Below, one piece after another: positions 1-7,670 of a DNA stretch of 64,000 bases (its first letter is position 1; each line of letters begins with the position of its first letter). A program made the translations under genes and the position numbers. Under the pieces are notes generated by a model. That model saw only the letters and a program-made list of their open reading frames with translations. It did not search any database and had not been told where the DNA came from. The DNA comes from an uncultured Albidovulum sp. (GTDB taxonomy: Bacteria; Pseudomonadota; Alphaproteobacteria; Rhodobacterales; Rhodobacteraceae), in assembly GCA_913064775.1 (NCBI GenBank), contig CAJYAD010000004.1, positions 1 through 64,000 of the forward strand, given 5' to 3'.

Positions 1-106
1 CGTCCGCAGGGACACTTCCAAGGGTTCCCTCTCCATCAAGCTCAAGCGCGCTGGCTGGGACGAAGCATTTTTACGAAGCATACTCAATGGCTTGAAGGTC
101 GACTGA
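1..106 (+). CDS. C-terminal fragment of an unidentified protein (5' end outside window)
   Basis: An open frame enters at base 2 and ends at the TGA at 104-106, giving the last 34 residues of a protein. The visible part is basic and ends with a short helix-like stretch (GWDEAFLRSIL). I do not recognise the family. It lies six bases upstream of the AraC-type gene, so the two may be co-transcribed. A 34-residue frame can arise by chance, but it stays open to the window edge. Confidence 0.4.
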   Translation, partial: VRRDTSKGSLSIKLKRAGWDEAFLRSILNGLKVD

Positions 107-112
107 AGCCAA

Positions 113-988
113 ATGCGATTGCCCTGCATAGTTGGGCGCAAGGCATTCCAGGCTGAACTGCGTTCGCATCAAATCGATGATGTTGTGCTGAATCTAGTGT
201 CCGCCTCTTCGCATTCGGTACATCGCGGCACAAGGGAAATAGCGGCGTCGCCGATCGACTGCTATTACCTCAATACCCAGCTCCTTGGCGAATGCCGCAT
301 CGAGCAGAGAGGGAAATCGGTCACACTGCGTTTGGGGGATGTCGGCTTTTTTGACGGGGCTGAGACCTTCGACCTGAAACACCACAAAAGCAAGCCGTTG
401 AAGGTCGCGTCGCTGATGGTGCCCAAACGAATGTTGGGGGACGACATGCAGGAGCGGCTTTCAACCGGCCCTGCGATACTTTCGCGGCATCCGGTTTTGG
501 GGCATTTGTTGTCCGAGGCGGGCCGGTCATTCGATGCCTCTCCCGATCGGATGACCGACGACGTCCTGTCCCGACTTTCACAAATAGTTCTGTCGCTCGC
601 GGTGACAGCCGCACAGCCGGCCATGGCCCGTTGCGAACCGGCCACGCGCAGCCGGGCGCAGGTCCATCGGATCAGGCAGATCATCCGGCAAAACAGCAGC
701 CGCCAGGATTTCAACCTGCCCGAGTGCGCCGCCCACATGGGGCTGTCCGTGGGATACATCCAGCAATTGATAGCTCGGACTGGTGAACGATTTGGCGCAA
801 TTTTGTTGGACGAACGCTTGGCGACAGCCGCACGATTGCTCACCGATCCCAAAAACAGCCACCTGTCGGTTTCAACCATCGCCTATTCAGCCGGTTTCAA
901 GGACAGCTCCCATTTCGGACGCGTTTTTCGCAACAGCTATAACCAATCACCGGGCGAATGGCGGCGGCAAACGGCTGGGATAGATTAG
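113..988 (+). CDS. AraC family transcriptional regulator
   Basis: The 291-residue protein has the AraC layout. An N-terminal cupin-like sensing domain (about residues 15-170, AraC_binding_2 type) precedes a C-terminal pair of helix-turn-helix units, at about 204-225 and 255-278. The second holds the typical IAYSAGFKDSSHFGRVFR signature. It should bind DNA and switch nearby or distant genes in response to an unknown ligand or protein. The ATG lies six bases after the preceding stop without a clear ribosome binding site, so translational coupling is possible. Its surroundings do not fit the purine genes that follow, and its base composition looks less GC-rich, suggesting a separate origin. The target is unknown. 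Confidence 0.85.
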   Translation: MRLPCIVGRKAFQAELRSHQIDDVVLNLVSASSHSVHRGTREIAASPIDCYYLNTQLLGECRIEQRGKSVTLRLGDVGFFDGAETFDLKHHKSKPLKVASLMVPKRMLGDDMQERLSTGPAILSRHPVLGHLLSEAGRSFDASPDRMTDDVLSRLSQIVLSLAVTAAQPAMARCEPATRSRAQVHRIRQIIRQNSSRQDFNLPECAAHMGLSVGYIQQLIARTGERFGAILLDERLATAARLLTDPKNSHLSVSTIAYSAGFKDSSHFGRVFRNSYNQSPGEWRRQTAGID

Positions 989-1224
989 TTCGACTCCCAA
1001 GAACGGTTTCATTTGGACCTCGGTGAGGCACGAAGGGCAGAAATAACGTCGCAGTTTTCTTTTTGGGTGCGTAACATCCTATTCCTCTTCATCACCGAAT
1101 GCAGCCATTGGCGCAGCCGCAGCGAAAGCTCACTTCGTCCGCGCAGCAGGCAACGGGGCGGCGCCTCGCCGTGCGACCCACGCCCTTGCGGGCACGACTT
1201 CAGCGGCGCCGCACGCGCGCGCCT
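989..1224. other. Intergenic junction between the AraC gene and purS; no gene recognised
   Basis: These 236 bases separate a rightward regulator from the 3' end of purS. I see no convincing reading frame, terminator or repeat. In related Rhodobacterales purS is normally followed by purQ, which is absent here, so this stretch probably holds a rearrangement or insertion boundary. No inverted repeat or target-site duplication was recognised. Confidence 0.4.
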
Positions 1225-1464
1225 TCAGACGATCTCGATCTCGTATTTCTCGATCACCGTGTTGGCCAGCAGCTTCTCGCACATCCCCGTCACTTCGGCC
1301 TCGGCCTCGGCGCGGTCGGTGGCGGTCAGGTCCAGCTCGATCACCTTGCCCTGACGCACGGCCTCGACGCCGGTGAAACCCAGCGTGCCAAGGGCGTGTT
1401 TCACCGCCTCGCCCTGGGGGTCGAGAACCCCCGTCTTCAGCATCACATGCACCCGCGCCTTCAT
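1225..1464 (-). CDS. purS: Phosphoribosylformylglycinamidine synthase subunit PurS
   Basis: At 79 residues this is the usual size for PurS, the small dimeric subunit that bridges PurL and PurQ in the fourth step of purine synthesis (FGAR to FGAM). The N-terminal KARVHVMLKTGVLDPQG and the C-terminal NTVIEKYEIEI are family hallmarks. It starts 10 bases after the purC stop, so the two form an operon read leftwards. The expected next gene, purQ, does not follow. The frame ends at 1225 and unrelated sequence begins, so the rest of the pur cluster lies elsewhere or was displaced. Confidence 0.95.
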   Translation of the reverse strand: MKARVHVMLKTGVLDPQGEAVKHALGTLGFTGVEAVRQGKVIELDLTATDRAEAEAEVTGMCEKLLANTVIEKYEIEIV

Positions 1465-1474
1465 CGCCCGTCCC

Positions 1475-2236
1475 TCAGTTGATCAGTGTCGGTTTCGTCG
1501 AATGGGTCACATTGGTGGGCAGAACGCCCAGCCGCCGCGCAACCTCGGCATGCGCTTCGGACAGAAGCGACGGATCGTCGGTGCCCGCATCCTTGCCGTA
1601 GCGCTCGCCGGTGCGCATGTCCCACAGCCGGCAGCTGTCGGGGCTGATCTCATCGGCGACGATCAGGCGCTGAAAATCGCCTTCCCAGATGCGGCCCACC
1701 TCGATGCGGAAATCCACCAGCCGGATGCCCACACCCATCATCACGCCCGACAGGAAATCGTTCACACGCAGCGCCAGCGCCACCATGTCGTCCAGATCCT
1801 GCTGCCCGGCCCAGCCGAAGGCGATGATATGTTCCTCGGTGACCAGCGGATCACCCAGCGCCTCATCCTTGTAGTAGAACTCGACGATCGGGCGCGGCAG
1901 GGCGGTGCCCTCGGCGATGCCCAGCCGTTCGGTCATCGCACCGGCGGAGAAGTTGCGCACCACCACCGCCAGCGGGATGATCTCAACCGCGCGGATCAGT
2001 TGTTCGCGCATGTTGATGCGGCGGATGAAATGCGTGGGCACGCCGATCGCGTTGAGACCGGTCATGAAGAATTCCGACAGGCGGTTGTTCAACACCCCCC
2101 GGCCCTCGACGATGTCGGGGCCGCCGGCCTCGGCCACCATGCCTTCGTCCTTGAAGTATTGCACCAGGGTGCCCGGCTCGGGCCCTTCGAAAAGGATCTT
2201 GGCCTTGCCCTCGTAGATCTTCTTGCGCCGTGCCAT
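1475..2236 (-). CDS. purC: Phosphoribosylaminoimidazole-succinocarboxamide synthase (SAICAR synthetase)
   Basis: The 253-residue enzyme joins aspartate to CAIR with ATP to make SAICAR in purine synthesis. The N-terminus ([11 protein letters not shown]) and the signature around residues 175-200 ([14 protein letters not shown]) are those of PurC. The ATG at 2236 has a strong GGAGG site just upstream. It is first of a two-gene operon with purS and diverges from the ATPase zeta gene across a 266-base region that should carry both promoters. Confidence 0.97.
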   Translation of the reverse strand: MARRKKIYEGKAKILFEGPEPGTLVQYFKDEGMVAEAGGPDIVEGRGVLNNRLSEFFMTGLNAIGVPTHFIRRINMREQLIRAVEIIPLAVVVRNFSAGAMTERLGIAEGTALPRPIVEFYYKDEALGDPLVTEEHIIAFGWAGQQDLDDMVALALRVNDFLSGVMMGVGIRLVDFRIEVGRIWEGDFQRLIVADEISPDSCRLWDMRTGERYGKDAGTDDPSLLSEAHAEVARRLGVLPTNVTHSTKPTLIN

Positions 2237-2502
2237 GGGCCCTCCGGGATGCGCGAAAAGGGTACCGACGCGCCATCGGCCCCCGCCCTGCCTGCCCTAT
2301 AGTCGAGCCGCGCCTCTGCCGCAAGGCAAAGCCCGTGGTCTTTGGGGCGCAGGGCCGTTCCCGGGCCCGCCCGCATCCCCCCCCGACCCGAGCCGGCGGG
2401 CAAACTGACCCACCTTCGCAGGCGGGTCTTGCGATAGCGCGGTGGGAGGGGCATATCTGAAAGTATAGGGTCATGTGACCCGGCAGATGCAAGAGGCCCC
2501 TG
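2237..2502. promoter_or_regulatory. Divergent promoter region purC / ATPase zeta, with a 14-bp palindrome
   Basis: This region must contain leftward purC and rightward zeta promoters, though neither is obvious by eye. At 2468-2481 lies GGGTCA-TG-TGACCC, a 6+6 inverted repeat 21 bases before the zeta start codon. That is a reasonable size for an operator. The regulator is unknown, and the site could also be a chance palindrome. Confidence 0.35.
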
Positions 2503-2817
2503 ATGACCACATTCGACGACCGCGAGAATGCCTTCGAGAGCAAATACGCCCATGACGCCGAGATGCAGTTCAAGGCCGAGGCCCGGCGCAACAAGCTGGT
2601 CGGCCTCTGGGCCGCCGAGAAGCTGGGGTTGAGCGGCGCCGAGGCCGACGAATATGCCCTGAGCGTGATCCGCGCCGATTTCCAGGAGGCCGGGCATGAG
2701 GATGTGGTGCGCAAGCTGGTCGAGGATCTGGGCGGCAAGTCCACCATGGCCGAGATCCGGCTGAAGATGGCGGAATTCCTGTCCGCCGCCAAGGCGCATC
2801 TGATCAGCGGCGACTAG
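2503..2817 (+). CDS. F1F0-ATPase inhibitor zeta subunit (DUF1476 family)
   Basis: The 104-residue protein matches the zeta subunit first found in the Paracoccus denitrificans F1-ATPase, which blocks ATP hydrolysis by inserting its N-terminus into F1. The N-terminal MTTFDDRENAFESKYAHD and the FKAEARRNKLVGLWAAEKLGLSG helix are typical of DUF1476, and the length is exactly that expected. A ribosome site (AAGAGG) lies seven bases before the ATG. It is cytoplasmic, acts on the membrane ATP synthase, and stands alone opposite purC. The function is well established in alphaproteobacteria, although potency varies between species. Confidence 0.9.
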   Translation: MTTFDDRENAFESKYAHDAEMQFKAEARRNKLVGLWAAEKLGLSGAEADEYALSVIRADFQEAGHEDVVRKLVEDLGGKSTMAEIRLKMAEFLSAAKAHLISGD

Positions 2818-3014
2818 GCCCGACACCGACGCTGCAGTTGGTGGTGGGTGCTGACGGCGGGCGCAGATGCCCGGGCTGGCAGGGCGGCAACTTGTGGCCG
2901 CCCGCATGATCTTCATGTGTAATATCCATTTGCCCCGGGCCGCCCGCCATGGCACACCCGGCCCGCACCGAAGGCCCTGCCCCCCGGCGCGGACCAGACC
3001 CAAGGGAGACCCCG
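2818..3014. promoter_or_regulatory. 5' region of the homocysteine methyltransferase gene
   Basis: These 197 bases between zeta and bmt contain an AT-richer patch near 2908-2932 that could hold a promoter, and a GGGAG ribosome site at 3004-3008. I looked for S-adenosylmethionine or S-adenosylhomocysteine riboswitch cores because of the downstream gene and recognised none. Confidence 0.25.
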
Positions 3015-4028
3015 ATGAGCGACCTTCTGTCCAAGCTGCTGAGCACGCGCGACTGGCTGATGGCCGATGGCGCGACGGGGACCAACCTGTTCAACATGGG
3101 CCTCAGCGCGGGCGAGCCGCCGGAATTGTGGAACGTCGACCAGCCCGACAACATCCGCAAGCTTTACAAGGGCGCGGTGGATGCGGGCTCGGACATCTTC
3201 CTGACCAACTCGTTCGGCGGCAATGCCGCGCGGCTGAAGCTGCACGACGCCCAGGGCCGGGTGCGAGAGCTGAACCGCGTCGCCGCCGAACTGGGCCGCG
3301 AGGTGGCCGATGCCGCCGGGCGGCCGGTGGTGGTGGCGGGCTCGGTCGGGCCGACCGGCGAGATCATGGCGCCGATGGGCAATCTGACCCATGAGCTGGC
3401 CGTCGAGATGTTCCACGAACAGGCCGAGGGGCTGAAGGCCGGCGGCGCCGATGTGCTGTGGGTCGAGACGATCTCGGCCGCCGAGGAATACAAGGCGGCG
3501 GCCGAAGCCGCGCGTCTGGCCGGCATGCCCTGGTGCGGCACGATGAGCTTCGACACCGCCGGGCGCACGATGATGGGGGTGACCTCGGCCTCGATGGCCG
3601 CGATGGTCGACGCGCTGGACAATCCGCCGCTGGCCTTCGGCGCCAATTGCGGCGTCGGCGCCTCGGATCTGATGCGCACGGTGCTGGGCTTCACCGCCCA
3701 GGGCACCGAGCGGCCGATCATCGCCAAGGGCAACGCCGGCATCCCGAAATACCACGACGGCCATATCCATTACGATGGCACGCCCGAGCTGATGGGCAAA
3801 TATGCGGTGCTGGCGCGCGACGCGGGCGCGCGGATCATCGGCGGCTGCTGCGGCACCATGCCCGAGCATCTGGCAGAGATGCACCGCGCGCTGGTCGAGA
3901 CCCCCCCGGGGCCGCGCCCGACGCTGGAAACCATTGCCGGAACGCTGGGGGGATTTTCCTCGGCCTCGGACGGGACCGGGGACGAGGTCGGGCCGTCGCG
4001 CGAACGGCGCGGACGGCGGCGAAGCTGA
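3015..4028 (+). CDS. bmt: Betaine/methylcobamide-homocysteine S-methyltransferase; homocysteine-binding part of a split methionine synthase
   Basis: The 337-residue protein is a zinc-dependent homocysteine S-methyltransferase barrel, equivalent to the first domain of MetH. The N-terminal MADGATGTNLF and the zinc cysteines C212 (GANCGVG) and C278-C279 (GGCCGT) are visible. The ATG at 3015 is preferred because GGGAG lies seven bases upstream; the frame extends 22 codons further without support. Homologues in this order are annotated betaine-homocysteine methyltransferase. However, a corrinoid carrier is encoded 1.4 kb downstream, and in Phaeobacter the methionine synthase was found split into separate homocysteine-, B12- and folate-binding proteins. 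I therefore favour methyl transfer from B12 to homocysteine. Betaine as donor is not excluded. Confidence 0.85.
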   Translation: MSDLLSKLLSTRDWLMADGATGTNLFNMGLSAGEPPELWNVDQPDNIRKLYKGAVDAGSDIFLTNSFGGNAARLKLHDAQGRVRELNRVAAELGREVADAAGRPVVVAGSVGPTGEIMAPMGNLTHELAVEMFHEQAEGLKAGGADVLWVETISAAEEYKAAAEAARLAGMPWCGTMSFDTAGRTMMGVTSASMAAMVDALDNPPLAFGANCGVGASDLMRTVLGFTAQGTERPIIAKGNAGIPKYHDGHIHYDGTPELMGKYAVLARDAGARIIGGCCGTMPEHLAEMHRALVETPPGPRPTLETIAGTLGGFSSASDGTGDEVGPSRERRGRRRS

Positions 4029-4060
4029 GGCGCCGCTGGCGGGGGGCTGTCTGCCCCTCC

Positions 4061-4172
4061 GTCGCCATTGTCTCTCGGAGTTGCCATTGGGGCGCCATTG
4101 GTCCGAGCCCGAATGGCGACGGCGCTCCAACGGCGCCCCCCCCGAGAGTATTTTTACCAGGATGAAGGAGGA
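4061..4172. repeat. Dispersed repeat copy 1 (CCATTGG module plus core)
   Basis: The core GAGTATTTTTACCAGGATGAAG lies at 4146-4167, and a module rich in GCCATTGG motifs at 4061-4138. The module recurs in inverted orientation at 8315-8393 with roughly 80% identity by eye. The element sits between the convergent 3' ends of bmt and the radical SAM gene. Confidence 0.75.
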
Positions 4173-4206
4173 TCGGTGTTCGGTGGGCACCGGCGGGGAA
4201 CTCATG

Positions 4207-5325
4207 TCACAAGGCGAGGCTCAATTGGTCCCCGGGGCGGGGCGGCGGCGCGAAGAGGTCGCAGCGCAGTGGCGCAAGCTTGCCGTCGAGGCCGAGGCGG
4301 CGCGTGGCGCGGGCGAAGCGCTGGGCGGCAAGATCGGCCCAGACCCCCTGCCCGCGCATCCTCTGGCCCCAGTGCGGGTCGTAGTCCTGGCCGCCATGCA
4401 GGTCGCGCACCCGCCCCATCACCCGCGCGGCCCGGTCCGGGTATTGCACGGCCAGCCAGTCGCGAAACAGCGCCGAGACCTCACGCGGGAGGCGCAGCAT
4501 GATCCAGCTGGCAGCGCGGGCGCCGGCGTCGCGGGCGGCGGTCAGGATCGCCTCGGTTTCCGCGTCGGTCAGCCCGGGCACCACCGGCGCCACCATCACC
4601 CGCACCGGCACCCCCGCCTCGGCCAGCCGCGCGATCACCTGCAGGCGGCGGGCGGGGCGCGGCGCGCGCGGCTCCATCCTGCGGCTGAGGTCGTCGTCCA
4701 GCGTGGTGATCGAGATGCCGACATGCAGCAGGCCCTGCGCCGCCATCGGTGCCAGCAGGTCAAGATCACGCTCAATCAGCGTGCCTTTGGTGACGATGGT
4801 CAGCGGGTGGCGGAAGGCGGCGATCACCTCCAGCAACTCGCGCATCACCCGGTGTTCGGCCTCGATCGGCTGGTAGGGATCGGTGTTGGTGCCGATCGCC
4901 ACCGGTGCTGCGCTGTAGCCGGGTTTGCGCAGCTCGTGCTCCAGAACCTTGCCGAGGCCGGGACGGGCGATCAGCTTGGTCTCGAAATCGAGGCCGGGCG
5001 AGAGGTTCAGATAGGCATGGCTGGGGCGCGCGAAGCAGTAGATGCAGCCGTGCTCACACCCCCTGTAGGGGTTGATCGAGCGATCAAAAGCGATGTCGGG
5101 CGAGGTATTGCGGCGCAGCGCCGAACGCGGCACCTCGAGCCGCACCTCGGTGCGCAGCACCCGGGCCTCTTCCTCCAGGTCCCAGCCGTCGTCGAAGGCC
5201 TCGCGCTGCGTGGCCTCGAAACGCCCCGTGGCGTTGGACCCGGCGCCGCGGCCGCGGGCCCGCAACCCCGGGGGCAGCCCGGGTGGCAGTTTTGGGGGCA
5301 GTTTTGGGGGTTCAGCGTCCGACAT
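4207..5325 (-). CDS. PA0069-family radical SAM protein (spore-photolyase-like)
   Basis: The 372-residue protein carries the radical SAM cluster motif at C90-x3-C94-x2-C97 (YRGCEHGCIYCFAR), the spacing of the PA0069/SplB-like branch. Its substrate is unknown. I start it at the ATG at 5325 (MSDAEPPK); an in-frame GTG at 5370 would add 15 residues. Neither has a strong ribosome site. The N-terminus is a short proline-rich repeat (PPKLPPKLPPGLPPGL), probably disordered. It sits antisense between bmt and the corrinoid-protein gene, an arrangement that invites a role in corrinoid or methyl chemistry, but nothing in the sequence proves it. Confidence 0.85.
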   Translation of the reverse strand: MSDAEPPKLPPKLPPGLPPGLRARGRGAGSNATGRFEATQREAFDDGWDLEEEARVLRTEVRLEVPRSALRRNTSPDIAFDRSINPYRGCEHGCIYCFARPSHAYLNLSPGLDFETKLIARPGLGKVLEHELRKPGYSAAPVAIGTNTDPYQPIEAEHRVMRELLEVIAAFRHPLTIVTKGTLIERDLDLLAPMAAQGLLHVGISITTLDDDLSRRMEPRAPRPARRLQVIARLAEAGVPVRVMVAPVVPGLTDAETEAILTAARDAGARAASWIMLRLPREVSALFRDWLAVQYPDRAARVMGRVRDLHGGQDYDPHWGQRMRGQGVWADLAAQRFARATRRLGLDGKLAPLRCDLFAPPPRPGDQLSLAL

Positions 5326-5480
5326 GGCGCCAAAATGGAACGTAACAAGAACATTTACAAGCCCCCGCACCCCGTCCCCGGTACTGTGGGTCGGAGAACG
5401 CGCGGGCTATGTCGTAATCCGGACAGTGCCCTGCGGGGAATGGACGCATGTAGACCGAAACACAGGCGCGGGAGTTAGCC

Positions 5481-6176
5481 ATGGCCGATGAAGACGACGA
5501 AATCATCCTGTCCGAGCTTGGGGACGACGAGCTTGTCCTGCAGATGCACGACGATCTTTACGATGGCCTCAAGGAAGAGATCGAAGAGGGTGTGAACATC
5601 CTGCTCGAACGCAAATGGACGCCCTATGACGTGCTGACCCGCGCGTTGGTCGGCGGCATGAAGATCGTGGGCGACGATTTCCGCGACGGCATCCTGTTCG
5701 TGCCCGAGGTGCTGCTGGCGGCGAATGCGATGAAGTCGGGGATGTTCATCCTCAAGCCGCTGCTGGTCGAGACCGGCGCGCCGCGCATGGGCAAGATGGT
5801 GATCGGCACGGTGAAGGGCGACATCCACGACATCGGCAAGAACCTTGTCGCGATGATGATGGAGGGCGCGGGCTTCGAGGTGCTGGATCTGGGCATCAAC
5901 AACTCGGTCGAGAAATATCTGGCCGCGCTGGAGACCGAGCAGCCCGATATTCTGGGCATGTCGGCGCTTCTGACCACGACCATGCCCTACATGAAGGTCG
6001 TGATCGACACGCTAAAGGAAAAGGGCCTGCGCGACGATTACATCGTGCTGGTCGGCGGCGCACCGCTGAACGAGGAATTTGGCAAGGCGATCGGCGCCGA
6101 CGCCTATTGCCGCGATGCCGCGGTGGCGGTGGAAACCGCGAAAAGCTTCGTCGCGCGCAAGCACAACCAGGTGTAG
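5481..6176 (+). CDS. Corrinoid (B12-binding) methyl-carrier protein
   Basis: The 231-residue protein has a helical cap domain (about 15-100) followed by a Rossmann-like B12-binding domain. The base-off motif D114-I-H116-D-I-G119 supplies the histidine ligand to cobalt. It is the same architecture as the central MetH module and as MtbC/MtaC methyl carriers. It should shuttle a methyl group between a donor methyltransferase and Bmt. No folate-binding or reactivation domain is attached, so those partners must be separate. The ATG has GGGAG eight bases upstream. Downstream genes are tightly spaced, suggesting an operon with the small membrane protein and DUF1638. Confidence 0.93.
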   Translation: MADEDDEIILSELGDDELVLQMHDDLYDGLKEEIEEGVNILLERKWTPYDVLTRALVGGMKIVGDDFRDGILFVPEVLLAANAMKSGMFILKPLLVETGAPRMGKMVIGTVKGDIHDIGKNLVAMMMEGAGFEVLDLGINNSVEKYLAALETEQPDILGMSALLTTTMPYMKVVIDTLKEKGLRDDYIVLVGGAPLNEEFGKAIGADAYCRDAAVAVETAKSFVARKHNQV

Positions 6177-6199
6177 GCCAGCGGCCTTTGCCTGCGTCG

Positions 6200-6224
6200 C
6201 CCCGGCGCGCCACACGCGCCGGGG
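6200..6224 (+). terminator. Strong GC hairpin after the corrinoid gene (attenuator or terminator, no U-tract)
   Basis: CCCCGGCGCG (6200-6209) and CGCGCCGGGG (6215-6224) form a perfect 10-bp stem with a 5-base loop, 24 bases after the corrinoid stop. No T-run follows, so it may protect the upstream message or cause pausing rather than terminate. Confidence 0.45.
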
Positions 6225-6274
6225 TTGCCATCCCCCACCCCCGCCCCAGATGATCAGGGGAAAGGAGTCCCGCG

Positions 6275-6442
6275 ATGTCAGCCTTCCGCTTTTCCTCGAT
6301 CCTGATGCTGGTCTTCGCCGCCGCCGCCGCAACCCTGGGCGTGGCCTATTGGGCGCAGGGCGCTCTGGGGATCGGGGGCGGTCTTTTCATCGCGGTCGCG
6401 GCGCTCGTCTTCCTGCGTCTCGCCTTCGCGCGGCGCCGATGA
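6275..6442 (+). CDS. 55-residue two-helix membrane protein
   Basis: The ATG at 6275 follows a good AAAGGAG site and opens a 55-codon frame that encodes two hydrophobic segments, at about residues 6-26 and 29-50, ending in RLAFARRR. The stop TGA overlaps the DUF1638 start as ATGA (6439-6442), a typical sign of translational coupling. I do not recognise the family. The ribosome site, composition and coupling support a real gene of the inner membrane whose product may be needed in step with DUF1638. Confidence 0.65.
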   Translation: MSAFRFSSILMLVFAAAAATLGVAYWAQGALGIGGGLFIAVAALVFLRLAFARRR

Positions 6443-7074
6443 TCCCGGACGACCACCAGCTTGTCGAAGAGGGCCTTGCGCCCGCGCGCCAGGGCCGCAT
6501 CCTGCTGCTCGCCTGCGGGGCGCTCGCGCATGAGATCCTGGCGCTGAAGCGCGCCAATGGCTGGGACCACATGGATCTGCACTGCCTGCCGGCCAATCTG
6601 CATCTCTGGCCCGACCGCATCCCCGCCGCCGTCGAGGCCGCGGTGAAGGCCGCGCGCGACCGCTATGAGACGGTCTTCGTCGTCTATGCCGATTGCGGCA
6701 CCGGCGGCCTGCTGCAGGCGAAATGCGCGGAACTCGGCGTCGAGATGGTCGCCGGCCCGCATTGCTATTCCTTCTTCGAGGGTAACGCCGTTTTCGCCGC
6801 CCATGCGGAAGATGAGATCACCGCCTTCTACCTGACCGATTTCCTGGTGCGCCAATTCGACGCCTTCGTGTGGAAGCCGATGGGCCTCGACCGTCACCCC
6901 GAACTGCGCGACATGCTGTTCGGCAATTACGAAAAGCTCGTCTATCAGGCCCAGACCAATGACCCTGCGCTGGACGCCAAGGCCCGCGACGCCGCCCGCC
7001 GCCTCGGGCTGAGCTATGAGCGCCGCTTCACCGGCTACGGCGATCTCGAAACCGAGCTTCAGCGCCTGTCCTGA
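6439..7074 (+). CDS. DUF1638 family protein
   Basis: The 211-residue protein belongs to DUF1638, a family of unproven function often found near corrinoid methyltransferases. Conserved-looking cysteines and histidines include C26, H31, C49, C86 (YADCGTGG), C96, H108 and C109 (GPHCYSF), which could bind metal or the corrinoid. The start ATG at 6439 overlaps the stop of the small membrane protein by four bases. Its place after the corrinoid protein suggests a role in loading, reactivating or supplying methyl groups to that protein. This is inference from context. Confidence 0.88.
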   Translation: MIPDDHQLVEEGLAPARQGRILLLACGALAHEILALKRANGWDHMDLHCLPANLHLWPDRIPAAVEAAVKAARDRYETVFVVYADCGTGGLLQAKCAELGVEMVAGPHCYSFFEGNAVFAAHAEDEITAFYLTDFLVRQFDAFVWKPMGLDRHPELRDMLFGNYEKLVYQAQTNDPALDAKARDAARRLGLSYERRFTGYGDLETELQRLS

Positions 7075-7077
7075 TCC

Positions 7078-7150
7078 TTTCATCGTCCCGACAAATACGC
7101 TGCGGTGGCTGACGCTCTGCCGGCGTATCTGTGGAACAATGAACGCCGGG
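7078..7150. repeat. Dispersed repeat copy 2 (divergent, inverted arms)
   Basis: TTCATCGTCCCGACAAATACGC (7079-7100) and GCGTATCTGTGGAACAATGAA (7123-7143) are imperfect inverted arms of the same family. They lie between the convergent ends of the DUF1638 and msrA genes. Confidence 0.6.
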
Positions 7151-7151
7151 G

Positions 7152-7670
7152 CTATTCGGCCGCGGCGCGGCGCGGCAGCACCCAGTCGGCGCGCGGGAAG
7201 TGGCAGGTATAGCCGTTCGGGATCCGCTCCAGATAATCCTGATGCTCGGGCTCGGCCTCCCAGAAATCGCCGGCGGGTTCGACCTCGGTCACCACCGGGC
7301 CGGGCCAGAGACCCGAGGTGTTGACGTCGGCGATCGTGTCCTCGGCCACGGCCTTCTGCGCGTCGTCGATGTAATAGATCGCCGAGCGGTAGGACAGGCC
7401 GCGGTCGTTGCCCTGCCGGTTCGGCGTAGTCGGGTCGTGGATCTGGAAGAAGACCTCCAGAAGCCCGCGGTAGCCAAGCTTGGCGGGGTCGAAGATCACC
7501 TCGATCGCCTCGGCGTGGGTGCCGTGGTTGCGATAGGTGGCATGCGCCACGTCGCCGCCGGAATAGCCGACGCGGGTGCGGATTACCCCGGGCAGCTTGC
7601 GGATCAGATCCTGCATGCCCCAAAAGCAGCCGCCGGCCAGGATGGCGCGTTCGGTCTTGGTGTCGCTCAT
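7152..7670 (-). CDS. msrA: Peptide-methionine (S)-S-oxide reductase MsrA
   Basis: The 172-residue enzyme reduces the S-epimer of methionine sulfoxide in proteins and free amino acid. The GGCFWG motif places the nucleophilic cysteine at C15, and the [11 protein letters not shown][10 protein letters not shown] region is typical of the family. It has no signal peptide, so it acts in the cytoplasm. Its start overlaps the end of msrB by four bases (ATGA), so the two are translated together as an oxidative-damage repair pair covering both sulfoxide epimers. Confidence 0.97.
   Translation of the reverse strand: MSDTKTERAILAGGCFWGMQDLIRKLPGVIRTRVGYSGGDVAHATYRNHGTHAEAIEVIFDPAKLGYRGLLEVFFQIHDPTTPNRQGNDRGLSYRSAIYYIDDAQKAVAEDTIADVNTSGLWPGPVVTEVEPAGDFWEAEPEHQDYLERIPNGYTCHFPRADWVLPRRAAAE

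Noticed and set aside
1-1224. Insertion sequence or integron at the left edge
   Set aside because: No transposase, integrase, terminal inverted repeats or target duplication could be identified, so only a synteny break is claimed.
2818-3014. Possible SAM- or SAH-responsive riboswitch before the homocysteine methyltransferase gene
   Set aside because: Expected from the gene's role, but I could not find a recognisable core of the known classes; only ordinary GC-rich sequence and a ribosome site are clear.
5070-5100. TTGAT...ATCAA near 5076 as an FNR box
   Set aside because: The spacer is six rather than four bases and it lies inside the radical SAM coding sequence.
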